Below are positions 36,641 to 47,899 of a stretch of DNA of 64,000 nucleotides, piece after piece (within the stretch, counting starts at the first letter, position 1; each line of letters begins with the position of its first letter). The notes under the pieces were generated by a model. The model searched no databases. It saw only the letters and a program-made list of their open reading frames with translations, and was not told where the DNA came from. A program made the translations under genes and the position numbers. This DNA is from Tolypeutes matacus (taxonomy: Eukaryota; Chordata; Mammalia; Cingulata; Chlamyphoridae): NCBI GenBank assembly GCA_026826555.1, contig JAKSZT010054396.1, positions 20,882,254-20,946,253 on the forward strand, given 5' to 3'.

Positions 36641-36699
36641 AGACTTCATCACAGGCTTTAAGGGAATTGGAGAAGACTATAGTGTAACTGATTGTTTTT

Positions 36700-36950
36700 T
36701 TAATAAATAATGCCAAATACTGTTCAAAGTGCTTTACACACATTGAGTCATTTAATCCTCACAATAACCCTCAAGGTAAGTAATAATATTCTCCCCATTT
36801 TACAGATAAGGAAACTAAGGCACAGAGAGGTTAAGTAACTTGTATGAGGTCACACCGCAAATAGGTGGTAGAGCCAGGATAAAACCCAGGATAAAAACCA
36901 GGATAACGTCAGTGTTTGTGCTTAAAACCATTCTGCTAAATCCTCTCCTG
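36700..36950 (-). repeat. MIR, antisense, nearly complete
   Basis: The order is intact: 'gtgctttacacacattgagtcatttaatcctcacaataac', 'ctccccattttacagataaggaaactaaggcacagagaggttaagtaactt', 'aggtcacaccgcaaataggtgg', 'agagccaggat'. This is one of the best-preserved MIRs in the window. Confidence 0.9.
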
Positions 36951-38477
36951 GGTGCTGGGCCCAATATGCAGCTCGTTGTAAGCCCTCAGAAAATGCTGAC
37001 ATGACCTAACCTCCCAATGCTCTCTATTCTCTCAATTTCTGGGTTGTCTTTTTAGTATCACCCCATCATCTCTCTGCCTCACATTACTTGCTGGAGGTCA
37101 GGGAGAAGAACAAGCAGCACCCACTTTTCTTTAATGGGCATTCACCTTCCATTTACAGTATGTGAAATGGTGTTGACAAGGCAGAGCCTGTAGACATTAG
37201 TCAAGGAATTCAAATATACTTATTTTTATATTTATATATAGTTGTTGGACAATGAATTTTTTTTAATTTTGTGAGCTACCCTTGGAATGAAACCCTTCCA
37301 TTATAGAATTTTAAAGCAAGTCTGAAATATTGATTCAGACAAGTTTGCCAAGCTGCCAGGCTTAATTAATGACTTACTATAACCTCCAGTTTTATTAGGT
37401 CTGTATTTTTGGTATATTGACACATATATTAATGACTGGCCTGTGAATAAACTGACAGCTTTAAAATGATACGAGATAACTTGTTTTCTTGTGGGGAATT
37501 CACTTGAACTTTGAATTAAAGTAAAATAATTATAAGTTCAGTATATTATGACTCCACTGTTCTTCTGACCCACCTTAGCAGTAGAAGGACTATCTGGATT
37601 TCACTTCTTGATGAAACTCCACTTTAGACAAGACCCCAGTTAATCTCATGCTCTAGCAAGTAGGATTGTGGGCTTCATAGTCAAAAACTTTCCAAGCAGA
37701 AGAGCATTCACCAACAGTGTCCTGGTTTTCTTGTATAAGTAATATCCAATCAGGTTTTAATAAAATGTATATAAAATATTTTAGAGTGAGATAAGATATT
37801 ATTAAAATAAACAATGTGAGTCTCTCTGGACTGTCCACTGTCCAGTTTTAAACTTTCTGCATCATTCCACTAAATGGGGCACCAGATGGGCTATGATTTT
37901 TATGTGGGTAAGGGCTAGTTGAGCTGTGGTTGTAGACATTAAAAGTACTGAGTTACTATTGAATTAGCACACTTCCTGCCCTTTCTTCCCAGATTCACTG
38001 CCTTTTGGTAAGGTAAACTGAGTTTGTATGACCATTCAAAGTGACAGTGAGGATAATATACGGAGCTGAAAACTTTTATCTGACGTGAACCCAGACAGTA
38101 AGTAAGGCCTAAAGTAAGTCAGTCAGATTTGTGGGGTTACACTGTATTAAGGATTATAGCCAAAGGCCTAGCATAATATAAGACTTTGATCTTCCCATAG
38201 AGCTGACAAAGGATAGTTGGTATTTGTTTCCTAGTTGAAGTGGCGCCACCACGTGGCAACAGCATAAATGCAGTTTACGATTCCCTCAACCAGGTTGCTT
38301 CAAAATTAAAAGATTCTTGACATTTTAAAAAGAAATTTTTTTAACTTGGGAGCATTTGCATTATTTCAAATTTAGTGCATGAGGAGTGGTTCAACTTTTT
38401 TGTATTTTGTGAATTCAAATTAGTATATTTCAAATTCACATAAAATGTGAACATACTGTGTTTTTAAATAGCAGAAT
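36951..38477. other. Repeat-poor stretch; candidate conserved and CTCF-like sites
   Basis: No gene seen. 37200-37560 is AT-rich without recognisable repeats ('cttaattaatgactt', 'cacatatattaatgac'). At 38241-38260 'tggcgccaccacgtggcaac' combines a CACGTG E-box with a partial CTCF-like CCACCA..TGGC core. Regulatory roles are inference. Confidence 0.35.
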
Positions 38478-38740
38478 ACAGAGTGATAGAGTATGCACTT
38501 TGAAGCCAGCCTGTTGGGTTCAAATCCCAGCTCTGCTACTTACTTTTCTGTAAATATTTGGACAAATTGCTTAAAGCTTCTGCCAGAGTTTTATTGTCAG
38601 TAAAATACGATCAGTAATAGTATCTATCTCAGTAAATTGTATTGAGGACTAAGTGAGTTAACTCACTTAGAACACTGCCTGGCACACAGTAAGTAGTGTA
38701 GAAGGTTTTCGTTAGTATTACTGATCTTCCATTAGTATTA
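38478..38740 (+). repeat. MIR, sense
   Basis: 'ttgggttcaaatcccagctctgctacttac' (tRNA-like B box), 'aaaatacgatcagtaatag', 'gaggactaagtgagttaactcacttagaacactgcctggcacacagtaag'. Nearly full length. Confidence 0.85.
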
Positions 38741-38859
38741 TTAAGAGCCCTTGAGAAATCATCCCCCCTTTTAATTCCATCCAGGGTACAGCCTAAACCA
38801 ACTCATGAGAGATCAACATCAATGACTAATCTAATGGAATAGATAGCAGCTACTCTTTA

Positions 38860-38950
38860 TTTTTGTTAGGAAGTACCAGGGATTGAACCTGGGGACCTTG
38901 TACATGTGAAGCGGGTGCTTAACCACTGAGCTACACCCACTCCCTTGCCA
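38860..38950 (-). mobile_element. Short tRNA-like SINE monomer, type 1
   Basis: The antisense copy reads accagggattgaacctgggg (B box) then aaccactgagctaca (A box). Imperfect TSD-like flanks (agcagctactcttt at 38845-38858, acagcaactactttt at 38951-38965). Confidence 0.75.
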
Positions 38951-39124
38951 ACAGCAACTACTTTTTGATGTTTAGACACTATCACTACATTTTGAGAATA
39001 TGATTTTACAACAAAGCAAAATAATGTCATTGTCTTTGTGTCAGATAACATCACTTAAATGCTCAATTATAAATTACTGAGCTTCAAAGTTTTAACTGTT
39101 CCTATGAAATTCATTCTTCTAGAC

Positions 39125-39812
39125 CTGTGCCTTTCATACTTCGATGTGCATACACATAACCAGGAGCTCTTGTTAAAATGCAGATTCTGAGTGGTATGGG
39201 GTGAAAATACACTATGGACTACAGTTAACAGTAATATTTTAATACTCTTTCATCATTTGTAACAAAGTTATGACACTAATGCAAAGTGTCCACAATAGGG
39301 GGGTATATGGGAAAGTTGTATATTTTACATTTTTCTGTAAACCTACAACTTCTCTAATTTTAAAAAATTACAATAATTTAAAAAACATTATGCTAAGTGA
39401 AGGAAACCAGACACAAAGCACTACACATTGTAAGATTCCATTTTTATAAAATGGAAATATAAATAAATTTTTAGAGATGGAATTAGATTAGTGGTTATGT
39501 AGGGCTGGGGGAAGGATTGAGGGATTAAAAGGTGACTGCCAAGGAATATGGGGTTTTTCTTTTCAGAGTAATGAAAATGTTCTCAAATTGATTGTGGCAA
39601 TGAATGCATAACTCTGTGGTTAGACTAAAAAGCCTTGGATAGATTATATGGTATGTAAATATATCTCAATAAAACTGCTTTTGAAAATGCAGATCCTGAT
39701 TCAGGAGGTCTGGGTAGTTCCTGAGATTTTGCATTTCTTACAAATTCCCAAGTGATGCCAATGCTTTTGACCTGCAGAGCACACTTTGAGTAGCAAAGCT
39801 CTAAATCATTGA
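39125..39812 (+). mobile_element. MER20-type hAT element, split by an L1 insertion
   Basis: The left piece (39125-39190) reads 'catacttcgatgtgcatac' and 'aggagctcttgttaaaatgcag'. The right piece (39684-39812) reads 'gattcaggaggtctgggtagttcctgagattttgcat', 'cccaagtgatgccaatgc' and 'cactttgagtagcaaagctc'. Together they form one hAT-Charlie nonautonomous element interrupted by 493 bp. Confidence 0.7.
39191..39683 (+). mobile_element. L1 insertion made of two L1 3' ends in tandem
   Basis: 16-bp TSDs (aaaatgcagatYctga) at 39175-39190 and 39684-39699 bracket the insert. The first part (39191-39385) matches the L1 3'UTR end seen at 1-530. The second (39386-39683) is an L1MA/L1MB-like 3' end ('aacattatgctaagtgaagg', 'ggctgggggaaggattgagg', 'atatctcaataaaactgc' with AATAAA at about 39669). 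No long A-tail remains. Confidence 0.65.
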
Positions 39813-41007
39813 AATTAATTTCCACTTTATTATCTGCCCCTGTCATTCAGCAGAACATGGTAAATTAATTATAAGCGAGGGGAAAGCCATAGAAATCAAG
39901 ATAATGCCTTGTGTAGTTCTCACAGTCTCTAGACAGCTTAGCCTTCATCTTTTGTGATGGCAACAACTGCAAATGTAAGGAAGGATAAGTGCCTCAACAG
40001 AGATTGGATAAAGTATATAGGACTGAGTAAGTTTTGTCACAGTTGTTGCATTCTGCTGTGCCAGAACGTCTAGAGAAGTGGAAATACTGTAGCTTACATT
40101 TATACAGAAACAGGGAGTCCATACCTCATGTGAAAAGCAAAAGTGAGCAGTGAAAAGCCTACTTAACTGTAAAACAGGCATGTCATCAGCCCTGGAGACC
40201 CGCAAGGGTGTGAGAATCACACAAGACAAATAGCAAAGCAGTTTTATTATTTTTAAAACAATGCCAAAAAATTGTAGCAATAAATTCTTTGGGAATTTGC
40301 ATAAGCAAAAATCAATTAGCTCTTATCTAGGCAACCCAGGGGCAATTTTATCATCAGACTTAGAAATTAGAAGATTACAGATCATGGAAGACACCAAAGT
40401 TGAGAGTTTCATGGGGAACCTACCATGAGGTTCTGACAGCACCAACTTCCACCAAATAAGCAGCTAAAAGAACTTCCAGATGCTGTAAAGATATACTTAA
40501 CAGCATTTAAAATCAGTGTGCTTTTATTCTTTGTCACGTATATAAAACAGCTGCAAAATTTTACAGTCAATAAAATCATATCTTGGTAAAAGAAAAAAAT
40601 TATAAATATATATATGGAAAAAACTAGAAAGAGGTACAACAAAATGTTGAGTACAGTTAACTCAGAACTCAGATGGGTGATTTTTATTTTCTATCTGTAC
40701 TTTGCTTAACTCTACTTTGTCCATAGTCCAAAAAGAATGTGTATTATTTTTGTAATATGGGAGACAAAAACCAAAAACCAAAATTTACTTTAAAAAAGAG
40801 AATCACCCCCCTGAAAGTGACTAAAGTACTTAACTTTACTATTTAGCAAATGAAAAAAACAAACAAACAAAAAAAAACAACTCTATTTGAAATGACTACA
40901 GCTCAGGTTACACCATCTGATATTTGTCACTTATAAGTGTAGCTTATAAGAAAGCTATTGGCAGAATTTCCTGAAGATATAGTTTTGTTCATTTAAAAAA
41001 AACAAAT
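39813..41007. other. Mostly unassigned; L1M 3' end at 40670-40800
   Basis: 'gatgggtgatttttattttctatctgtac' and 'aagaatgtgtattatttttgtaatatgg' indicate an L1M 3' end. Frames at 39945-40280 and 40409-40642 have no recognisable domain. Confidence 0.45.
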
Positions 41008-41092
41008 GGGGAGCAGATGTAGCTCAGTGGTTGAGCACCTGTTTCCCATGTATGAGACCCTGGGTTCAATCCCCAGTACCTCCTGAAAAAAA
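41008..41092 (+). mobile_element. Short tRNA-like SINE monomer, type 1
   Basis: gggagcagatgtagctcagtgg (A box), ctgggttcaatccccag (B box) and a short A-tail; about 85 bp. It closely resembles 11381-11464. Flanks are A-rich and give no unambiguous TSD. Confidence 0.85.
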
Positions 41093-42597
41093 TGCATTTT
41101 TTACCCCAAATAGTGCTTTAATGGATTGAGAATTTCCCTGCTAAAATCCCTCAGGTTCTATGGATTCTAAATTACCCTGGAGAAAATCTGAAATACAGAA
41201 AAATCTGTTTTTGTTAAGGTCAGGTTCTTGTGGCTTCTGACTGTGTTACCATTTCAAGTGCCCTTGGACCTCCAAAATGGAATTTCCTAACTTTTTTGAC
41301 TCTAGAAACATTTCTAAGGAGCACTTGCAAGAAAACTGCTTCACACTGGAATCCTTCTGCTTGGGTACAATCATGCAAACAGCCAGGCAGAATTTATTTA
41401 ACCTTCAGCCAACTGTTCAACCAACTTGAAATTATTGATAGCCCATCAGCAATGATCAAGATGGAGAGGCCAAATGAAGAGGTGCTTTTTTTTTTTTTTT
41501 TTTTTAACAAGAGAACCATTGAGCTGGTAACAGGACTTGAAATGCCATGTCAGCTCGGCTCCCATGGTCAGGGAGCTCAGCTGCTGGAGGAAAATAAAAC
41601 TGTTCAGTCACAGCCATCCTCCAATCAGTCACAGGGGTAATGGTGTTTGGCTTCAGTCAGGTTGTATGTCAGCAAATATACATCTCTTAGACAGCCCCTA
41701 AGAGTGCCTTAAGATCATGCTTATTGTTTTATATAGATAGGGGTCGGATGCTGATAGATGGTGGTCATAGGCCACCGAAATAAATTTTACCATGTTCAGC
41801 AAGTAAAGTTAATCTCAATACTGGAGAATGAGAGACCCATTTTGATAGACTATTCATTCCATTGACTGTGATGGAACATTTTTCCTCTGTTAATATCTTG
41901 CACAGATCATATGAAAGTAGATATCCTGTCCTGCCTTCCCCATTCCCCAGCTCCTGCTCTATGAGATCCATTTGCAGAAATGGCACAGCAGTGCAATCTT
42001 GGGGATCCACTGAAATTGAACTGTAAAGACTGAGTTTGGTTGACAGAGCTCCCCAGAGAAACAAACATACCAGAGCCACCAACCTGCTGTAGTCAGAGTG
42101 ACACAGGAATCAGAAATAGAATTAAGGAACCACTGGCTGTTATATTTAATTACTTAGGCACTAGTCTTAGTCCAAGAAAAGGATCAGAGGCAGCTTAAGG
42201 ACCACCAAATCATGGATGGAAAATATGTGACACAAGGGCAGCCATCCTCTTCCAAGCTTATGTCAGATATCAGCCATTAGCCATAGTACCCTTTCCCCAT
42301 TGAGCCCAGGTGACGCTCAGAATCTCTATCCTGTGTTTCAGGCACTCAGATTAAAATGAGTTTGCCATCTTCTCCCTATGACCTTAAAATCTATAAAACT
42401 GCCTTCAAACATTCAAAGGAATATAGTGAGTCCTGTAAAAGTTTTCAAAAGGCCTTCCGTAGTAAAACCTGTGAAAAACAGAGACCATGATATGGCCCCT
42501 CAAAGACAATTTGTCTGTGAGAGATTTTTCTTGGGAATGATAAATGAGGCCCAACAAAAACAAAGCACTACTATTTTTTTGTATAACAATTTTAAAA
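41093..42597. other. Unassigned; poly-T tract at about 41486-41505
   Basis: No gene or repeat family identified. The 136-codon plus frame (41230-41640) runs through the T-tract (poly-Phe) and has no domain. It is probably chance. Confidence 0.45.
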
Positions 42598-43130
42598 ATT
42601 GATTTTATTTTTTAGAACAGTTTTAGATTTACAGGATAATTACAAAGGTAGTACAGCAAGTTCTCGTATGCCTCACACCCAGTTTGCCCTATTTTCCTAA
42701 TCTTACATTAGAATGATTCATTTGTTACAATAATATTGATACATTAGTATTATTAACTAAAGTCTATACTTATTCATATATCCTTAGTCTGATTCCTAAT
42801 TTTCTTTTTCTGTTCCAGGATCCCATGGAACACCATCTGACAGTTTCTCTGACTTTCCTTATTTTGGATAGTCTTGGAAGTTTCAAGGAGTAATTTTCAG
42901 GTGTATTATAGAATGCCCCTCAGTTAGAATTTGTCTAATGTTTTTCTCATGAGTAGTCTAGGGTTATGGGTTCTGGGAGAGCCATTGTCATCACATCATA
43001 TCAAGGGTACATAATCCAATACTATTGGTTTTAATCCAATCCTATTTTATTTATTTTATTGCTCAAATTGTTTCAGCTTTGGCCATTGAGATCTCTTTCA
43101 CTTGGCTCCTGTGCTCTTTTGACAACAATC
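42598..43130 (-). repeat. L1M 3'UTR, antisense
   Basis: 'gattttattttttagaacagttttagatttacagg', 'attttcaggtgtattatagaatgcccctcagttagaatttgtctaatg' and 'cacatcatatcaagggtaca' match the antisense 3'UTR of L1M elements. Its A-tail side is at 42598. Confidence 0.7.
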
Positions 43131-43499
43131 TGAAGTTTGTTTTTTGAGAAGTTGTTAGACCCGATGCTAGATCACATATGATAACAGTCCTCCTATGTAC
43201 AAACTACTGTGCAGCATAGTTGGCCAACTATCTAACAACACAGAATAGATAATAAACAGAAGGAGATCTCCCAAGTGGTGTCTTTGGAAGTATAGGGGCA
43301 CCATTTTGCAAGGATAAGTCACAGGATGGGCACAAGTTATAGATGTTGAAATTCACTCCACATAGTTATAATCAATGCAACTATAATGAAAAATAAAAAA
43401 ACACAAAGTGAAAAATATCACCTCAAGAAATAAAACACGCACACAAAAAAAAACTTTTAATGAATAAAAAGAAATAAAATACACCTGAATACATAACAC

Positions 43500-43760
43500 A
43501 TTCAACATGTGCTGCATAATTAGTGATTTCAACCCAGGCACTTGTGTTGAAAATTTGTTAACCGTGACGTCAGCAGTGTTTTTAGGTAACCAATCATATG
43601 GAAGAAACACAGTTATGACGTTATAATTAATAACCAAAACATGAAAAATGACAGGTCGAAATTGTCTTACGTGACAAAAACAAAGACACTTGCACATTTT
43701 ATCCAGACAACATGGCCGCCCTTATTGCACAGAGAAAATGTGCGTACTTTTCCCGCCAGC
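43500..43760 (+). promoter_or_regulatory. Promoter-like segment upstream of hAT pseudogene
   Basis: Within 160 bp there is a full CRE palindrome TGACGTCA (43565-43572), a CCAAT box (43590-43594), two more ACGT-type sites ('tatgacgttata', 'cttacgtgac') and a YY1-like 'aacatggccgccc' (about 43709-43721). CpG content here is higher than in the AT-rich surroundings. It lies about 0.7 kb before the BED-finger start codon. It could be the promoter of the hAT-derived gene. It could equally be older unrelated sequence. Orientation is not established. Confidence 0.4.
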
Positions 43761-44428
43761 TTGAGAAATCTGTTTGTTACCTAATCTGTGCTGGCAATTC
43801 AACTCCTAGTAGTCGTTCAGCTACCAAATGGTGAAGTCGAGCATTCTCACTGTGGTTGCCCAGTGATTGCGTTCCATTCAAGTATTTCCCTATCTACAAT
43901 TATTTGTTAACAAATAACTTAAAGTAGGTAAAGTTGTTTTCATTGATTGTTTAAATTTTACAAAACTGGTCAGCTTAAATGAGAATTCATAACTTTTTGT
44001 AAGTAGGTTACTTTTAACACGAATAAACACGCTGGCTGCAAGTGTAAATCAGGCACGGCCACTGTGAGTTTGTCAATCCATGCAATCAACGTTTCCGTCT
44101 TTCAGTTGCTGATATTGCATCATATGTCTGTGATCCTAGCAATGTCTGCAAATGTCCACATGCATTATACATTTTTCTTTTGCTACTAGGTTTCTAGTAA
44201 GGTTCTGAAATCCATGCAACTTTACACACAATTCCAGGAAAGACACCAAATTCCAGAAAGGACATGAATCTTGATCTACTGCTGCAATCTGCGTATCTAT
44301 CCAAGAGTTTAAAATTCCTTATTTATATGCATATTTATCAAATTATTTAAAAGCCTTACAAAATATTGAGTGTTAAAAACAGTCAATTAAATTACATATT
44401 TTATTTTACAAACCCAATTTAAGTTGAA

Positions 44429-45859
44429 ATGTTGAAGAAAAGGAAGTACAGTGAAAATTATGTATTATTTGGTTTTACTTGTATTAATGAATGTGATGGA
44501 ACTCAAAAACTGCAATGTTTTTTGTGCAGAAAAAAATCTTGCAAGTGGAAGTATGAAGCCAGCAAAACTGAAAAACCATATCATGTCTGTTCATGCTGAG
44601 AATACATCTAAAGATATGAGGTTCTTTTTTCATGCAAAAAAAGCTCAAATCAAAAATGCAGGGATGCTTCCAAAAGTTGGATTTGCCATTTCACGAAAGT
44701 CTCTGCTTGAAGCATCCTGTGAAATTGCTCACCCGATTGCCAAGCAAAAGAAGCCCCTCACTATTGGAGAGACTTTAGTAAAGCCACGTGCACTGGAAAT
44801 GGTCGAATTGGTATGTGGACAGGAACAGAGGAAGAAACTGGAAGCGGTTCCCTTGTCAAATGATTTAATAAATTCTAGAATAGTTGCTATGTCTTTGAAT
44901 ATTTTAAAACAGGTCATCCAGGGATTGGCAGCCTCGCCCATTTCCCTTCAGTAAACAATTGGATGAAACTACAGACATCTCTCAATGTAGTCAGCTCCTT
45001 GTTTTTGTTCGCTATGTGCATGCTGATGCCATCAAAGAAGAATTCTTATTTTGTGAGCCTCTTTTGGGAACTACAAAGGCGTTCGACATTTTCAAAATGG
45101 TAAATAGTGTTTTTCACAAACAAAGCTTTGATTGGAAAGAAAAACTCCATTCTCTTTTCACTGATGGAACTCCTGCAATGCTTGGTAACACATCTAATTT
45201 TGCTAATTTAGATATTTAAAAAAAGAAAGAAAGAAAGAAAAGAAAAAGAAGCTCTTCAAGTTGTCATCATTCTTTGCTTTTTACATAGACATGCACTGGC
45301 AACAAAGGCTATTCCAACAACCCACCATAATGGTGATGCAACTTAAATATTACAAGTTTTCTTGGCTAAGTAACCAACATGGAAGAAGAAAGTAGAGGCC
45401 AACATTCTTGCAAACTTTCCAACGTTAGAGGGAGTGCTTTACCAAGAAGGAGTTGAAGTACAAAATTCTCTGCCATTTTTTAAAAAAAGATACCTGCAAA
45501 AACTTAGAAACATTACAGAAATCTTTTAAAAGTTATTTCTATCTTGATGGCATAAGAATTGAACCATGGATCCACAATCAATTTCTTTCTTATATAAACT
45601 ATATCGAAGATGCTGACTTAACCAAAGATGAACTCATTGATCTTAGGACAAAAAAAACTTGCTACAATTGGAGTTTAACTCAAAAAGCAATGGAGAATTC
45701 TGGTGTTTCCTGCGAGAAGCCTATCCTCATCTTGTAAAGTGAGCTATGGAAGCTTTGATTCCGTTTGCAACAATATATCTTTGTAAATCGGGATTTTCAA
45801 CACTTGTAACAATGAAAACAAAAAATCGAACTCGATTAGATGTCCAATATGATATCTAA
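44429..45859 (+). pseudogene. Buster/ZBED-type hAT transposase pseudogene
   Basis: Decayed gene for a BED-zinc-finger hAT transposase, closest in my memory to the ZBED5/ZBED8 (Buster) group. In order: start at 44429 with KKRKYSENYVLFGFTC and a Cys-x2-Cys pair (about 44510-44525); a frameshift in an A7 run (about 44530); then KPAKLKNHIMSVH, giving the His-x4-His half of the BED finger; TIGETLVKPRALEM; a second shift near 44940; the catalytic-core stretch LDETTDISQCSQLLVFVRY and TDGTPAMLG (44959-45190). A (GAAA)n patch and a deleted or scrambled centre follow (45215-45450), then a C-terminal hATC-like dimerisation region with LIPFATIYLC and FSTLVTMKTKNR (about 45745-45830), with one stop before it. 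About 1.43 kb against roughly 1.8 kb expected. No flanking terminal inverted repeats found. Not functional as read. Confidence 0.8.
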
Positions 45860-46039
45860 GGCATATTGTCTTGTCAAATACTACACCACAGTTTAATGTT
45901 TTTATTCAAAATAAACAAAAACAGTCTGCACATTGACATGTCTTTAAAAAATAAAATTTAACTTTAACTTTCCTATATTTTTGATGTATTGGATTATTAT
46001 TTAGTGTGTTAAGAAAGAAGCACATATGTATAGTATCAT

Positions 46040-46540
46040 ATCATTGTTCTTTATTTTAGTAACTGTATTTCAATATATGTAACTGATTTCCTTTGTAATT
46101 TTATTCTATGCATTTAAAAACCTTATTCTTGTGGGGATGTGTTGGTGCGGGTATGATACATTTATTAAATAATACACAGTATAGCATGGACTTAGTATGA
46201 TTTATATTTTGATGTAGTGTGTTCTGAGTGCAGTGAATAACTGCCTGCAAAAATGTTGATAAGGATGGCAGAGATGGTTTTATGACACCGTGGGAATACT
46301 CGGATTTCTAAGTGGTTGCCAAAAATGACTGTTTGAAAAGACGTTGAACCGTGTTAGGTTATCAGTTATTGAAATTATGGGAAAGTTGTAAAACATAATT
46401 TTGAATAATGCTAAAATTTAATTTAAAAGCATGCCAATGTTGAGTTTCATAAAACTATCTACTGCTACATTCTGAGGAGTCCGTGGTTTTCACCTGACTG
46501 GCAAAGGGGTCCATGGAACAAAAAAGGTTAAGAACCCCTG
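46040..46540 (-). mobile_element. hAT nonautonomous element with CAGGGGTTCTTAACC end
   Basis: The right end reads 'aaaaaaggttaagaacccctg' (terminal repeat, reverse). It is preceded by 'ggtccatggaac', 'gactggcaaaggggtcc' and 'acattctgaggagtcc'. The left part has 'tgtatttcaatatatgtaactgatttcctttgtaattttattctatgcattt'. This is a MER1-group hAT-Charlie element, interrupted by about 0.34 kb at 46130-46470. It may be unrelated to the neighbouring transposase pseudogene. Confidence 0.6.
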
Positions 46541-46896
46541 ATTTAGGGAGAGTATATCTTTGGTTTATAACCTTGTTCACCCTCTTGTTTTTCACTTTCT
46601 TGAAAGGAGGATCAGGCCCACATATCTCGGTGTCTTTCAAGTCTGCCTCAGAGGTAGTAGGCACCCATACAAGAAAACCAGTAAATTCATCATTCAGTCC
46701 CTCCCTTTACAAGAATCCCTAAATTAGGCTCCTATCTATACTTTTAAGCTTAACCAGCCTATAAATAGACCAATATCCACATCTAGACCAAAGTATATAT
46801 TTATACTGAGTATATGTTTCCTAAAAATACCAAGTGACTAGACTGACCTAGAATCTGGAAATTCAAATTTTTAAGCATGGATTCACAATTATTATG

Positions 46897-47351
46897 TGTT
46901 GGGGGCCGTAAAAATAATATATCCAGGTCTATTTTGCCTTAAGCGAGGTCGGTGGCATGCAACATGGCCGCCAGGACTGAAACAATAAGACCCTAGCCTT
47001 CTTCTAGGAAGTCAGCAGCATTTCGCGCCCACACCAAAGATTCGCGCCAGAAATGCTGCCACCTCCCCCTGGCAACAGCACCTAGCCACTCCCTCAATAC
47101 TGCCACCTCCCCCCAGCAACAGCACCTACCAATCCCACACCCCAGCAACAGTACCTACCAATCCTAAACCGCCACCCGTCCTTATTAGCCACTCCCTCTT
47201 CCCTTAGAGTATATATACCCTGCCTCTTCAATAAAGTTTTGCAGCTTGATCAGAATCCTGTCTTGCTGTCATTCTTCGTGTCTCTTGTCCCATACCATTC
47301 TTCTCTCGCAGGATCTGGAGCCTCAGGTTGACTGTCCCGCGGGCCGGGACA
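46897..47351 (+). mobile_element. Solo LTR, class II (ERVK/IAP-like)
   Basis: A 455-bp LTR starting TGTTGGGGGCCG and ending GGGACA, flanked by a perfect 6-bp TSD attatg (46891-46896 and 47352-47357). The 6-bp duplication and the TGTTGGG.GCCG start favour a betaretrovirus-like (class II) ERV. U3 has CpG-rich 'ttcgcgcc' motifs and 2-3 imperfect repeats of 'cagcaacagYacctaccaat' (47080-47165). TATATA lies at 47212-47217 and AATAAA at 47230-47235, followed by a U/T-rich R-U5. No internal viral sequence remains, consistent with LTR-LTR recombination. The retained CpGs suggest a fairly young insertion. Confidence 0.88.
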
Positions 47352-47357
47352 ATTATG

Positions 47358-47899
47358 TAGGCAAAAGCCTCTTTTAATAATAAATTTATGTGATATGGTG
47401 TTCTGATAAGGAAAATGTACTACAGGATGTAAGGGAGAGGCTGTTCTGAATTGGTGAAGATTCAGCTATGTTCTTTTTTCAAATGCCCTTAAATTTTTTA
47501 AAAGAATGTAAATTAACCCTTAATGAAGTCCTGCCAAACAGACATCCTAGATTGCATTCCTTTAATGAATAACTTAAGGATTTTAAATTTGCTTATTTAA
47601 TGATTTCCATGCTATTCCTTGAGGAAAGATTTGGCATCTAATGCAAGCTTTCATCATCTATAATGCTCTGCAAGATTTCTCGAACAAGGTTGATATTCAG
47701 GAGCTATTTACCAAATAGATTAATGTGTTTGGAAGGTATTTGAAAGGCAATTTCTCTCTTACGTAGGTAAAACATTTCTTCCATATCTCTCTTTTTATAA
47801 TTGTTACTTTTTTAGCCAATATAAAGTTTAGTTTCAGTCCAAACCATGAGAGGTTACAAATTCCATAAAAATGGAAACCAAATTGATTTAGTTTACCTA
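47358..47899. other. Repeat-poor stretch, possible conserved noncoding DNA
   Basis: After the solo LTR, 47500-47760 has no recognised repeat. It shows AT-rich homeodomain-like words ('cctttaatgaataactt', 'cttatttaatgattt') mixed with unique sequence. No gene. Confidence 0.35.

Noticed and set aside
41230..41640. 136-codon ORF
   Set aside because: It crosses a poly-T tract and has no recognised domain, splice site or conservation evidence.
43353..43697. 114-codon antisense ORF upstream of the hAT pseudogene
   Set aside because: Hydrophobic, low-complexity and no recognised domain; it overlaps the promoter-like segment and is probably chance in AT-rich DNA.
44451..44954. 167-codon ORF as a functional gene
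   Set aside because: It starts out of frame with the BED finger's first half and ends at a frameshift; it is a piece of a decayed hAT transposase.
46040..46540. The CAGGGGTTCTTAACC end as the 3' terminus of the hAT transposase element
   Set aside because: No matching 5' terminus was found upstream of 44429, and the interior matches a separate nonautonomous MER1-group element.
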